A DNA stretch of 64,000 nt from Linnemannia schmuckeri (Eukaryota; Mortierellomycota; Mortierellomycetes; Mortierellales; Mortierellaceae). The translations under genes were made by a program, and so were the position numbers. Shown here one piece after another: positions 30,806 through 42,189 of the stretch; position 1 is the first letter of the stretch; every line of letters begins with the position of its first letter. The stretch spans positions 992,001 to 1,056,000 of the forward strand of contig JANATG010000007.1 of the NCBI GenBank assembly GCA_029449235.1, written 5' to 3'. The notes below the pieces were generated by a model, which ran no database searches, had not been told where the DNA came from, and saw nothing but the letters and a program-made list of their open reading frames with translations.

Positions 30806-32317
30806 TCGGTAACAGAGAAAAAAGAGAGCAAAAGAGAGGCAGTCCAGTGGGGGAAAGTAGCAGAGACAGGAAGAGAAGAGGCAGACGCAGGCCGACGGAG
30901 GTGGTTTTCGTCGAAGGAAAATAATAATAAAACAAAAAAGGAAAAAGAAAAGACGTGAAGAAAATGAGATATAATTATTATGGACAATGGCAAAATGAAT
31001 TCAGGGTGGAGTATGGTTGGTTGCCAATGGGAGGGTATTATGAAATGGGATGTCAGTGATTTTCAGCGGCTAGTGGTGTGAGAATGAGAGACAAATAAAC
31101 TATGAAACACAGAATGAATGGGTAATGAGGATGATCTACAGATATACAATTGGACGACAATCCAAACAAGATAGAAAGCGAAGCACTCAAGATTATGATG
31201 AAGAAGTAAAAAGTGAGATGTACGTCGGAGGTAATGGTTACAAAGCAAAGGTAAGGAATGACTAAAAAAAAAAAATGAAAAGGAAAGAGCGTCGACGCGT
31301 CCCTACTTTTTATATAATATGCTCAATGCTCCCCCTCGAATATCAGCCATCATTCATTCATTCGTTCGCTTTCTCCGTCTCCCTTTTATCTTCTGTTTTT
31401 CCTCAAATTCAAAACAAAAAAAAGAAAATATAGTAAACAGTCTTTCTTTCGAGTTGCCTTCAGGGCAATTGGGAAAGTGGATTGTATTGTATGATGATTT
31501 GTGGTCTTAACTACAACAGAGGAAAACCAAAGGGACTTTTTTTTTCACAGGGGCTGGAAGGGACAGGGGGTAGGGATAAGAAAACAAGGAGAGAGATCAA
31601 GAGGAGGAGAGAGAGAACGAACAAAAAAACAACATCCAGAGAGCCGAGATGCACATGGACATTACACCAATAACAATAACACTTTCACACACAGACTGGA
31701 TCGAACACATACACCACAATACAATCAGAGCAAAAAGACCACCATAAAAGCTCCTTTTTCTGGCTGACAGCATTACACATTGCACATTGCACATTTCACA
31801 TAATCCACATCCACATCATCTTTCATCTTTCATACTCCAAAAGCCAATATACACACCAATAAAAAAAAGTACCAGCAAGATTTTTACTTTTTTCTACATA
31901 GCCTCGTTGTGGATGATGGATTCCCCATTCTAGCCTCTTTTTTGATTGCATTATTGTATTCTTTAAAAACAAGAAAGTTGCGGAAAAAAAAGCCCTCTAT
32001 CTTTCCTCTTCACTCATTTCCTATTTTACATTATTTGGTCACCACCAGTAGCCACACTGATCCTTTTTTTAATATTATCTTTTGATGATTCTCAATAAAA
32101 CTTGGTGTAGTACACCACAAGCTCACATGCCCTTTCGCAACTTTTGTATTATGTAAACTCAAGAATCAGAATATTGTTGTTCACGAACACAAAAGAGTGA
32201 CGGAAGGACAGAAGGAAATAAGGGAGGGAAAGGAAGAAAGAGAGAGAGATACAGACAGACAGAGGGTTTGGGGAACACAAAGGAGGTGGTATATGAATTG
32301 GGATGTGGATGTTTCGT

Positions 32318-32353
<36 letters not shown>

Positions 32354-33458
32354 ATGATATTCACATCGTTCCAGCTATCTATGCTGTCGCAAGCCATCGG
32401 AGGAAGAAAAACAAAAATAATGTACGAGTAATAGAAAAAAGTAAAGTAAAGAGAGTGTTTGAAAAAGAGAAAGCAGGAAAACAGAAACGTCGTCTCCAAG
32501 GTTCACAAAGCAAGCAAAAAGAAAAAAGGCGCGACCACATCAGTCAAAAAAGAATAGGGCCCAAAAAAAAAAAGCAAGTTGAGAAAAAAAAACAACCACT
32601 TGTGAGTTGCATTATCGATTGACCTACTTCGAGGCTTTGACCCTTGATCTTGGCTGCAAATAAGACACATTTATTCAGTCAGTCCGTCTGCCTATCTATC
32701 GGGATTGTCTATTTTCGTCCTCGTAGTCATCCGTCTCGTTTGTGTGCTCTCTTCGCATTGAACCCTTATTATATGCATAGTCAATTGCCCCTCCATTTTT
32801 TTTCAAGACTCTCCTTTTCTGTGCGACTCGAAAGTTAGTGGTTTGTTGCAGGGCATGAGGGAGAGAGCGAGAGAGCAAACTGCGCCTGGTTAGTTCTTGT
32901 GCAGAGAATATATAATAAACAGAATACACATGGGTTAGTTTGAAGTTTACCGCCAAGGGCATGAGTTTTTTTTTTTTTGTTCCCCTCGCTTTAGTTGTCA
33001 TGTTTCTTCCAAGGGAGAAGAAAACCACATCAAGAAAGAAAAATACCACCACCACCTACCTATTCGACTATGACCACCACGAGCAAATGAATATTTGTCC
33101 ATTACGTCGGAGTAAGGGAGAGCATGAAGGGTAGTGCATGTACTGTACGAAGAAAAAAAAGTAGGGGCTGCTCTCCTCTCAGATCGCGTCAATCATGGCT
33201 TTCTCGTTTGTCTTTTGCGCGCGCTGACTACGATTCATTTTTGCTGAATTAATGGTGGCGTCCCATTTTTGGTGGCGCATTTTTCTCGTTTAGAGTGACG
33301 AATAGGTACTGATAAGAATCGTATGGTTTGCCCTCCTTTGGATTTTGCCCTGGCCTTTTTAGGGTCAAAGGCCTGTCTCTCTTTGACACTCCTTTTCTTT
33401 TTCTCACTCCACCACCACTCTTCACATACCCCGCCTCTACCACTCACAGCCAGCCACC
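29900..33458. other. 3.6 kb divergent intergenic region, no gene recognised
   Basis: Between the divergent zinc-finger (minus) and Rab11 (plus) starts. It is rich in GA/CT tracts (30050-30500) and A/T homopolymers, including T33 at 32319-32351. The long open frames here are Phe/Ser/Leu strings created by the tracts. I see no domain, tRNA or splice-linked exon. It likely holds two long promoters and leaders. Confidence 0.6.
32319..32351. repeat. poly-T tract
   Basis: 33 consecutive T in the zinc-finger/Rab11 intergenic region. Confidence 0.95.
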
Positions 33459-35429
33459 ATGAGCAAAGACGACGAATACGACTACCTCTTCAAAGGTATG
33501 CTACAAAAAAAGAAAAGGAACAACACTCACTCCTTTTGTATCTATCTACATCTACACCAGACATACAGAGCCATCGAGGGCTCACTTTTAACACCCTTCC
33601 TGCCAGTCCGCCCCACCTTCTCTCGCGCCAAAAGAAAAAAAAAAAGAAGGGGGCTCAAAGATGATGAGGGGCTGTGTTGCCACGCGAGATGACCAGCAGC
33701 AAAGGGTACTGGCAACATACAAGGCCCCTGTCACCACCGGAATAAGCATCTTTCTCGTCAGAACAAGTGAACACCAGTAGACTCATCCGATCGCGTAGAA
33801 ACCTCTAAAGAGAGTGGACTTGCAACACGAGTACGGGGAAGACGAGGGCACGGCCCAGTTGTCTTCAATGAGCGCTCTTCTAGCTAGGCCATGCGACATC
33901 ATCATCTTTTATTTTAGAGAGTGAGCAATAGCATAGCCAAGCTGCACCAGCCCTGGACCCCAGTCGACGATATACAAAACGAACAGCAAACCGTCGCTAA
34001 CTTTGTCTCACCTCTTTGCACTTGAATCTTTCTATACCTTTTTAGTTGTCCTTATCGGAGACTCTGGCGTAGGAAAGTCCAACCTTGTCTCGCGTTTCAC
34101 AAGGAACGAGTTCAACTTGGAATCAAAGTCGACCATCGGTGTCGAGTTCACAACGAGAAGCATCCAGGTCGATGCAAAGACGATCAAGGCACAGATTTGG
34201 GACACCGGTAAGCTCATCTCACCTGTTCTCTTGTCTGTCGTCCAATTCTTCTCCTATCCCTTTTTCTTATTGGAGTTGGCATCGGGTCAAGGGGATAGAA
34301 TTCGCATGTCTCCCCTGAAAGGATGGGCACGGGGTGGGGAATCAGAAGAGAGGATGAAGACCCATTTCACGCTGTCTTGTTACTGCCAGAATGAGGGGAC
34401 GAAAGTTCTCTTTTTGCTCACTGTGTTCTACGTGGTAGCGTGTGTGTGTGTGTATCCTGCCGTTCTTTTTTTTTTTCTCCTTCCCTCTCCCTTCTCTCTC
34501 CTTCCCTTGTGTTGTTTTTTTCTTTATGCTTCCTTTGTGTCCCCATTCAGCCCTTTTGGTGTCCTTCACCGATTCCTACCAGTCCAATGTTTATGTGCCA
34601 AAAAGATCGGTTGGATCCAAAAAAAAAAGTGGGCTTTTAGAGTTTTTCTTTTTCCTTTTTGCTTACTATTCTGGACCACAGGACATGAGTTCCCAGTTCA
34701 ACCTTCTTGCTCCCTTCCCTTCTTCCCTCTCACCTCCCTCATGTCTGTCCCGCCACAGGTGAATGAAGACCGAGACACCTATCAGACGATATTATATAAC
34801 TTCACTGACCATCTCTTATTTTCATCTTATTTTACTGTTATCTCATTGTACCTTGCTGTCATGTCCTTTTTTCATCTTTACTAGCTGGACAGGAGCGTTA
34901 CCGTGCCATCACTTCTGCTTACTACCGTGGTGCTGTCGGCGCCTTGTTGGTTTACGATATTGCCAAGCATGCTACTTATGAGAACGTTGGCCGCTGGCTC
35001 AAGGAGCTCCGCGACCACGCCGATACCAACATTGTGATCATGCTTGTCGGTAACAAGAGCGATTTGCGTCACCTTCGTGCCGTCCCCACCGACGAGGCCA
35101 AGCAGTTCGCCGCCGAGAACGGACTTTCCTTCATCGAGACCTCTGCCTTGGACTCTAGCAACGTCGAGCTTTCCTTCCAGCGCATCCTCACAGGTAACCT
35201 ACCCTTTCATCACTTAGTTGTTTTCATTAAGCAATTGATCCTCAAGGAATCAATTCTAATCCGTTGCCATCTTTTTCTTCATCCCTCATTAATCTCAATA
35301 GAAATCTACCGCATTGTTTCTAACAAGGCACTGGAGAGCTCTGGAGAAGTTATCAGGCCCACTGGAGGCGAGACCATCAACGTCAACCCCGGCTCTGGAG
35401 ATGCCGCCGCTGCAGGAAAGTGTTGTTAA
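33459..35429 (+). CDS. YPT31: Rab11/Ypt31-type small GTPase
   Basis: Controls late-Golgi and recycling-endosome vesicle traffic. Four exons: 33459-33495, 34046-34207, 34885-35193 and 35302-35429 (211 aa). P-loop GDSGVGKS is at 17-24, switch I ends TIGVEFTTRSI, switch II is WDTAGQERYRA, the base-recognition motif is NKSD, and the third guanine motif reads ETSAL. The C-terminal GKCC is a double-geranylgeranylation signal. Length and the RYRAITSAYYRGA segment fit Rab11. Intron 1 (550 bp) contains a complex GC-rich block that may be a SINE (33660-33905); intron 2 is 677 bp. An AATAAA lies at 35507. Confidence 0.97.
33660..33905 (-). repeat. possible tRNA-related SINE or structured block in Rab11 intron 1
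   Basis: About 245 bp of balanced-composition sequence stands out from the T-rich intron around it. Read on the minus strand, it starts with an A-box-like TGGCCTAGCTAG, followed about 65 nt later by a weak B-box-like GTTGCAAGTCC. GGCCTAG and CTGGGCC can pair across a 25-nt loop. No clean target-site duplication was found. Low certainty. Confidence 0.25.
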
Positions 35430-35919
35430 GCACACCCGTTTTTTTGTCTTTTATCATCAACAACAAACAAGCCAAAGTAGATAAACAAAGAGGCGAAAGA
35501 TTATTAAATAAATTCAAGTACATTGCACAAAACATACCGCCTTTTTTTTTTTTTTTTTTTGCAAGGGTCAGTCTCAACACTTATCATGCCATGCAAAGGC
35601 AAAGCATTCCTGGACATCTCACACATCTTGTATTTATTTTGTTTGTTTCGTTGAAGCATAAGATCAGCGTGCAGACTTTGGTTGGTCCTCTGCTTCCCTA
35701 GCTCTATCTTCACCTCTGCTCCATCTTTCACACTGTTTTTTTTTTACCCCTTTCTCCTTTCCAACCCCCTTACATGCACAAAACATACGTACGTCGAGAA
35801 AGAACGTCAATAACAACAAAGAAAAGCAGGTTGCAATGGCGGGACATGTGCACTAAAAACTAGTATACTGTATTGTCACAAAAGATAAAAAGAAATAGTC
35901 AGGTCCCTAGCACCTTAGC
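35430..35919. other. convergent intergenic region
   Basis: 490 bp between the Rab11 and LYC1-like stops, holding both 3' UTRs and a short poly-T run near 35542-35560. No gene seen. Confidence 0.7.
35507..35512 (+). terminator. possible polyadenylation signal of the Rab11 gene
   Basis: AATAAA 78 bp after the stop codon; consensus match only. Confidence 0.4.
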
Positions 35920-37352
35920 CTAGCACCAAGAGTATTTCTGGTTAAGAATCCACTCAAGCTCCTCCGGCTGATGACCAGGATAAACAGTATTCAAAAGTCC
36001 CAGACTCGGGATCGAGTCCTTCCGGGTTTCAACCTTCAACCCGAGCAAGGTTGCGAGTTCTGCATCGCCGTTCCAGAAGACGACTTTGGACAGGCCCCAT
36101 TTTTTGGCTTCGTCTTTTGCGGCTTGCGCGAATGCTAGTGCAATCGCGTCCGTGTCGTCGGTGTCTTGTGAGGAGGAAGAAGGCTCAAGGCGCCAGCGGA
36201 GGATGAAGAGGTTGTCATCTGTGAAATCGTGGTGCCAGAGGACGAACTGGGTCGTGGACCCTGGGACGCGGATGCCATATTTGAGGTCGGACTGGATGAG
36301 GTCCTGGGGGTGCTTTTGGAAGATGACGGAGGCGTTGAAGTGCGAGCGGGCGTGGTGCCATTGGAAGGCACGGATCTCAGGTGTCACTGCCACAATCGTC
36401 TTTATCTTGTTATCATTGCCAGCGTTAGCCTTGGCTGTGGCGAGGCGAGTTTCGAGGTCCTGACGAACAAGTAGCGCATCCTGATCAACCAGTTCTTGGA
36501 GTTGGGCGTCGGTAGCCACAGGGTCGAGGATAATGGGTTTGACGGAACTTCGGGTGCGTGCGCTGGGTGGAGTTGGGAGAGTCATGGTGGTTGGGATGAG
36601 AATCTGGGTGCATGTTCGTGGAGTCCATCCAAGGTTACCATAAAAGTCTGGTCCCAGGTCTGAGTAGAGGAATGTGAATGCGATCTTTCGGGACTCCATT
36701 TCTTCCCACAGCAGCCTAGTAAATTAAAAGGAGAGAGAGCGTGTGAAGTGAATGGGGGAGTGTTGCATGATAAGGTAACCAGATTTTTACATTTGGTTTA
36801 GGCTCGTGAATGACGACGAAGAACCGGATGCACGCTGAGTGTATGGACTTACTTCATCATAAGGTGGCCGTAGCCGTGGTGGCGGTACTTGGACGGGACA
36901 TAGACAGACGCAATACTCATAGTACTCACGTCCTGCACACCACCATCATCCTCAGTCCTCGCAACCAATCCAGGACGCTCATACGTCTCCAGCGCACCCA
37001 GGATTCTCTCCAAGTTCTCCTTCGAGCCATCATTCTCCACAAACGACCCCTTCACCCCTGCAGCACCAACTGCCTCACGATAAGCTTCCGTAACATCCGC
37101 GCCGGGTTTGGGAACGAGGACCCAAGTAATCAACCTCCCCTCACTCGAAAACGCAGTCGAGGCAAGGTGGCCTTCACGGCCATGGTACTTGGTCTTGGGG
37201 ACGCCTTTGGCCCATTCCTCCATATTGTTGGTCCATGTCCGTTGGATGATTTCAGGGACGGTGGTTGGGAGGAGGATCAGGTCCGAGAGGGCGTAGGGTG
37301 CTGGACCGCGGACTGGCTTCGACGCAGGGGTAGAGTTGGAGACTTGGGTCAT
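35920..37352 (-). CDS. LYC1-like GNAT N-acetyltransferase (lysine acetyltransferase family)
   Basis: Two exons on the minus strand, 37352-36853 and 36715-35920 (431 aa), joined in phase at MMK|LLWEEM. The N-terminal part contains a GNAT core: a beta strand with ASVYV, then the acetyl-CoA pyrophosphate-binding motif RHHGYG near residues 157-162, continuing into YSDLGPDFYGNLGW (the usual 'YSDIGP-FY-..GW' segment). The C-terminal 230 residues match the extra domain of fungal LYC1-type proteins. In Yarrowia, LYC1 acetylates L-lysine as the first step of lysine use; whether this protein does the same is inferred from the family. Likely cytosolic; no targeting signal seen. Convergent with Rab11, tandem with the O-fucosyltransferase gene. 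Confidence 0.8.
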
Positions 37353-37931
37353 TGTTGGTGAGTAAGAGAGCGAGCGAGATAGTGTGATGTTTGTAAGAGG
37401 AAAATATAAAGAGGCGAAAAAGGGCGATTCAAACCATCGTTTAAATACTGCAAAAGCGACCGGAACGTTTGGACCTTTTTCTCCTACTCGAATCATGTCA
37501 AAAAGAGTTTTTATTTTCTTTTACGCCCATGTGTGGGAATAAAGGAACCTGACCGGCTGTTGCTTGCTGCGGATCCATTCTAGGATGCATACCATAATTG
37601 GCGCGCAATGGTGTACCGACCATGAGATATGACAAAGGTTATGTTTGTTAGGCGCAAGACTGATCTACGAATTGTTGTGTAGCAAGCCCGCGATTGGAGC
37701 ATTTGTAGTTATTTTATTTGTTACAAGGTGGGTGGGACCAGCTAGGCCAATGTGTGTAGGTGTGTAGATGTATAGGTAGGTAGGTAGGTAGGTAAGTAGT
37801 GTGCGTGTTTGTATGTATGTGTGTGGTCATCAGGAGTACGAGATTGTACAAGGTAAAAAAAGTGAAAAGCAGATAAATAAATGAACAATAAACAAAAAAC
37901 AACAAGGCAAAAAAGATAAATAGTAAGATCT
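37353..37931. other. intergenic region with TAGG microsatellite
   Basis: 579 bp upstream of the LYC1-like gene and downstream of the O-fucosyltransferase stop (both minus). A (TAGG)n run is at about 37772-37795. No gene seen. Confidence 0.65.
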
Positions 37932-39566
37932 CTAGAGGTATTCCATGCGGCGGTTATGCCAGTCTCGTTGCCGCAAGGCACCGACTCTGGAAAAGGTACT
38001 CATCTGAATACCGACGAGGGCCTGGGCATGAGCCATGAACACTTGATCAACCATCATGGGTCCAAAGACACCGAGCTGGTCGGCAGTGCCCATCAAGTCG
38101 TGGTCAAGGTAACTCCAGCCCAGATCCGCAAACTTCTTGAGCTCCTCTGGCCGGCGCTCGTTGGTGGCAACAAAGACAGGGAGAATGCCCTTCAACGATC
38201 CTGTAGGGTTGAGCCTGGCCTGGATTACATCAATCCTTGCAGCAAAGTCTTCAGTCGAGGGGAGACAGTGGATCATCTTGGGTCCCTTGAAATTGTCCTG
38301 GCAATACTGAGCAAAATCGCCGCGGCGGGCATGGATGGCGATGTACTTTTGAGTCGGTACGATCGTCGTTCTGGTCTTGGGGTCGTACACAGCCTCGGGC
38401 TTCTCCAGATTCTTGTCCAGATAAGCCTGCACAAAGTCCTCGAGCTCTTGGGTGAAGTGCAGGTGTTGACCGAATCGCTCCCACTCGGACTTGTCGGGGA
38501 CGCTGATCTTGTATGTATTAGAGATGCAGATGTACTTGTCGCGGCGGTGAGGGGCCAGGACCTTGGTGATGGTGTCGATCTTGGTAGCGTCAACAGAAAG
38601 TGCGCTGAGAGTGACGTTGAGCTTCCACTGTTTAAGGAATCCCTTGGCTGTAAAGTCGATGGTACGCTTGGATCCAAAGCCGCAGGTGATGCGGCACTGC
38701 AACTGGTTGAACTCGGCCTGCTCAACGTCTCTCAGCTTATGAAACTCTACCACCTTTGCGCCCGTCAATTCTTGGAAGCGGTCTAGGTCGAGGAACTTTG
38801 ACCAGGGCTGGTTCTGTTTGGACTTGTCGTGCGATGAGGCAGTGATAGGAGGAATAATCAGCGTACGGCCGAGGGCCTTAGCGACCTCCATACCACGAAG
38901 CATACCGTAGAACTGGTTGGTGATGCCGGCGTAGGGAAGGTAGGTGATGTACTGGGTGGTATCGCTGGTGTCGAGAGAGTCTTCGAAGGGAGGGTACTCT
39001 TCTACCTTTTCCACAGTCTCGTCTGCAACTCCTTCCTCAGGGGCCGTTTCATCTGCAGAGTTGTTGCTGTTTTCGCGAACAAGGGGCTCGCGTGGACGGT
39101 TCACAATCGGTTGCTGCTGCTGTTCGTCTTGTGGCGGTTGGATATCATGTTCATCATCGAGCTTGGGAAGGGCCTGCCTTGGTCGTTCGTATTCGTTAAA
39201 GTGGCGGTCGTTGTCGTTGATCCAAGGACTTCCAGCGCCGTTGTTGTTGCCGTCGTTGTTGAGGCGCTCAGAATCCTGCCTGTAGTTGCCATTGCTGTTG
39301 CGGTTGTCCTTGTTGGTACCCCAACGGATGATCGAGAACTCGGCGTCCTTCCTACAGCCTGGTCCTGTGGAGCGACTTGAGGTAGAAAGAGAGAAGGATC
39401 CTGTGACAGCATGGAAGACGAGCATAGTTCCTGAGCTGACTAGGAGGGCAAAGGCGAGGAGGATGATGAGTCTGCGGTGTGTGTAGCGCCTTGAGGAGGT
39501 TGAGGTCTGGCCCCCTGATGGGTAGCGTGCTATCGACGCTGGCCTGTATTTTGGAGAGGTGGCCAT
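37932..39566 (-). CDS. O-fucosyltransferase-family type II membrane glycosyltransferase
   Basis: Uninterrupted 544-aa frame on the minus strand. A short basic cytoplasmic tail precedes one membrane segment at about residues 33-54 (type II, Golgi-like topology), then a charged Asn/Gln/Glu-rich stem to about 195. The catalytic region begins at YLPYAGITNQFYGMLRGMEVA, the N(Q/N)F-type donor-fold motif of the GDP-fucose O-fucosyltransferase family. It contains AIHARRGDFAQYC near residue 407 (the H-x-R-x-GDF motif) and ends with the conserved QVFMAHAQALVGIQMSTFS block. It probably transfers a sugar from a GDP donor to secreted proteins; the actual sugar and acceptor in fungi are unknown. An Asn-glycosylation site (NVT) is present. 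Confidence 0.85.
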   Translation of the reverse strand: MATSPKYRPASIARYPSGGQTSTSSRRYTHRRLIILLAFALLVSSGTMLVFHAVTGSFSLSTSSRSTGPGCRKDAEFSIIRWGTNKDNRNSNGNYRQDSERLNNDGNNNGAGSPWINDNDRHFNEYERPRQALPKLDDEHDIQPPQDEQQQQPIVNRPREPLVRENSNNSADETAPEEGVADETVEKVEEYPPFEDSLDTSDTTQYITYLPYAGITNQFYGMLRGMEVAKALGRTLIIPPITASSHDKSKQNQPWSKFLDLDRFQELTGAKVVEFHKLRDVEQAEFNQLQCRITCGFGSKRTIDFTAKGFLKQWKLNVTLSALSVDATKIDTITKVLAPHRRDKYICISNTYKISVPDKSEWERFGQHLHFTQELEDFVQAYLDKNLEKPEAVYDPKTRTTIVPTQKYIAIHARRGDFAQYCQDNFKGPKMIHCLPSTEDFAARIDVIQARLNPTGSLKGILPVFVATNERRPEELKKFADLGWSYLDHDLMGTADQLGVFGPMMVDQVFMAHAQALVGIQMSTFSRVGALRQRDWHNRRMEYL

Positions 39567-41147
39567 AGTGTTGTTGTGTGCCGTTAGGAAGAGGGAGGAG
39601 AAGCGATAAAGTAAAGGAAGAAGGTACAGTAGGGTGAGGTATAAGGTGAAGAAGGGAAGCTAAAGACAGTAACGGGTAAGAATAGAGGAGGAGTAGGAAA
39701 ACGACGTAAGAGAAGAGTAAGGTAGGGTGTGTTTGGTAGGGAAGGGTAGCGTAAAAACAAGAAGAGTTAGCGAAGAGAGATGACGACGAAGAGAAGAAGA
39801 AGGAGAGAGAGAGGAGGGAGGTGGGATGGTTGGGATGACGAGGATGAAAGAAGAAAAAGAAGAGAAGGAAAGGGATGAAGAAAGGATGAGGCAGACAAAG
39901 GAGGTAAGAATAATGAAGGAAGGTTGCCTTTTGTTGGCGCCTCTTTTGTCTCTTTGTCTTCGTCTATTGTCTATTGTCTTAGGATGTCTGGACCTGTCCA
40001 AAGGTGAAAGAAGGAGACTGAAAACAAAGGGTAACAGAATAAAAAAAACTGCCGATGAACTCCGTCCAGAAGGCACAAGGGACAGGGAGAGACGAGACAA
40101 AGGGGCCTCATCGCCCTTTGTGCCGTTTGATTGGCCTTGCAATATGCTAATCAAAAATAAATTGCATGGACTAGCGGATCATTAGTGGTCCCAAAGGAAA
40201 GGCTAATCTCTTTTTTTTCTCGTGCTTCTTTTTTTTTTTTTTTTTTTTTTTTTTTTCTTCTCATCCCATGCCATGGATGATGGACGTCCACCACAAAAAT
40301 GACAGCCAGGGCTCATTCTTCTTCATATATATATTTTTCTCCCAATTGTACCGAGAGCACATGCACTTAGAACCGTATCTGTACAAATAAACCAGCAAAA
40401 AAGAAGAACCGAGACGGATATTCGCACAACTAGTCGTACGGGTAAAAAGTATCGCAACAAAAGAGCTTCTTTTTTGTTTTTTTTTGTGTTGTATTTGTTC
40501 AAGCGGGCATTTGAACAGGTTTGAATTGATAAGCGATCAAGCGTGTACGATATCACTCCATCGTTCCAGGACATCCATAGAACGCAGTCCAGACAGGGGT
40601 AATAGCACAGTCATCGTTCCTTTTGATTTCTTTTTTTTCTTCTTTGGACGCAAACACCTCGCGTCATGGATCAGGACCATACAGCTATTTTCGGTTACAA
40701 AAGATCGAAAAGCATACACATGTCATCGTCGTCATCTAGTCTAGGGTGTGCAAAAAAAAGAACTTGAAGGCTTAGCATAAGAGAGCGTCGTCATGGTGAT
40801 CAGCGTCAGATTCTTGCCGTCCTGGCTCCCCTCCACTTCCCTCTCCCCTCTCTCTCTCCTTCTCTCCCCCTTTCTCCCCCTATTACCCGGGTTCCCGCGC
40901 CACCAACTTCAGATAGGTCGAGAAAGAAGGGGTCAGGCCAAAGATCCATCTGACTGACACCCTTCTGCCTTCTGTCACCTTTTTGTTTCGGGTTTCAACG
41001 CACACGCCCATTAGCAGTGTTTCAGAACGTCATGAAAAAATTGCAGTATAAATTTTGCTAAAGGCAAGAACCTCTCTTTTCACCTTTACACACTTCCCCA
41101 TAACTCTCCCACACTCACCACACAAGAAATCATCCCTACCACCGAAC
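39567..41147. other. divergent intergenic region
   Basis: 1.58 kb between the O-fucosyltransferase (minus) and DAP1-like (plus) starts. Contains GA/CT tracts near 39780-39900, a T28 tract at 40229-40256, and a CT-rich stretch at 40825-40880. No gene or RNA recognised. Confidence 0.65.
40229..40256. repeat. poly-T tract
   Basis: 28 consecutive T in the intergenic region upstream of the O-fucosyltransferase gene. Confidence 0.94.
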
Positions 41148-41821
41148 ATGAACTCTGATCACGACAACAAAGCCGGAAGGCCTGCTGCCAGTAAGTTACT
41201 AAAGAGTACATGTCGGACTGCTTGTCTCGTTCGCTTTTGCATGCTTCATTATCATATCTCTTCTGTGTTTCTTCGTTCTTTGATCGTTTTCTATGTTGCC
41301 ACCAAAAAAACATGTCATATTTACAAACTCCTCCCGACTTTCGTCTATGCCGATGTGCAATAGCCAAGGTTGCTGGTATGCGCGTCCCTGCCCACGACCA
41401 CTCTGTCCCCGTCGTCCGCAAGTAAGTACTTTGTCCCTTTTGCAAAAAAACATCATTACCAAGAAACAAACCAAGGATCAAGCCGCCAAAAGAAGAAAAA
41501 AAACTGCAAATCTGACGCTATTGTTCCCACCATTGTTATTTCTCTTTTGCAAACGTTCATAGGGAGCACGACAAGAAGCACTCGAAGGACGAAAAGGAAG
41601 ACTCGGAGCACAACAACGAGGATGAGCGTGAGCTCGAAAAGTTGGAGCGCTTCGAGTACGAGAAGCAGACCCGTCTCGCCGCCGGAGAGCGTCTCGCCCG
41701 CATGCAGGAGAACCAACCCAAGCACGAGATTACCAACAATTTTCGTCAGCGCGAGAATATCTACGTTAACCAGCCTGTCCTCCACAACCACTCCAAGTCT
41801 GGCGCTGCTGCTCAGAAGTAA
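41148..41821 (+). CDS. Small DAP1-like charged protein
   Basis: Three exons, 41148-41190, 41364-41421 and 41563-41821 (119 aa), with good GTAAGT donors and in-frame junctions. The N-terminal stretch NKAGRPAATKVAGMRV resembles the conserved start of the death-associated protein 1 family (KAG-HPP-KAGGMR in animals), a small Pro/Lys-rich cytosolic protein linked to autophagy control. The middle is very charged (Lys, Asp, Glu, His). Residues about 50-85 (ELEKLERFEYEKQTRLAAGERLARMQEN) should form a helix or coiled coil. No signal peptide or membrane segment. Codon use is C-rich, which supports a real, well-expressed gene. The family link rests on the short N-terminal motif and is tentative; function in fungi unknown. 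Confidence 0.7.
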
Positions 41822-42189
41822 AAAACCTGAGGAGATTTCACGTCACATACAGACTGATCTTTTTGAGCTTGTTTTTTTCTTGTTGAATCAATCAGCTCTT
41901 TTTTTCTTTTCCCCTTCCCTTGTACATAAGCGATAAGCAACCTTGCAACCAAAAACTTGTACATACTTTCCCAACACACTTACAAAATAAACAACTTATG
42001 GATTTGCACGATTTTTCAATGTGTGACATGGTCTTGCACTGCGATGAGACATTTCCGAAATGAACCAAAACGATTAGGAATTTTAATTTTGGGAGGAAAC
42101 AACAGCGAACGTCTACAAGAAAGAAAAAAGAATGAAAGAAAAAACAACAGCAACGAGCAAAACGAAAAAAATAAAGATGGAAAGAAGAT
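41822..42189. other. convergent intergenic region
   Basis: 368 bp between the DAP1-like and bisphosphate nucleotidase stops; A/T-rich 3' UTR sequence only. Confidence 0.7.

Noticed and set aside
37956..38786. 276-codon plus-strand frame
   Set aside because: Antisense shadow of the O-fucosyltransferase gene, whose minus-strand frame carries family motifs.
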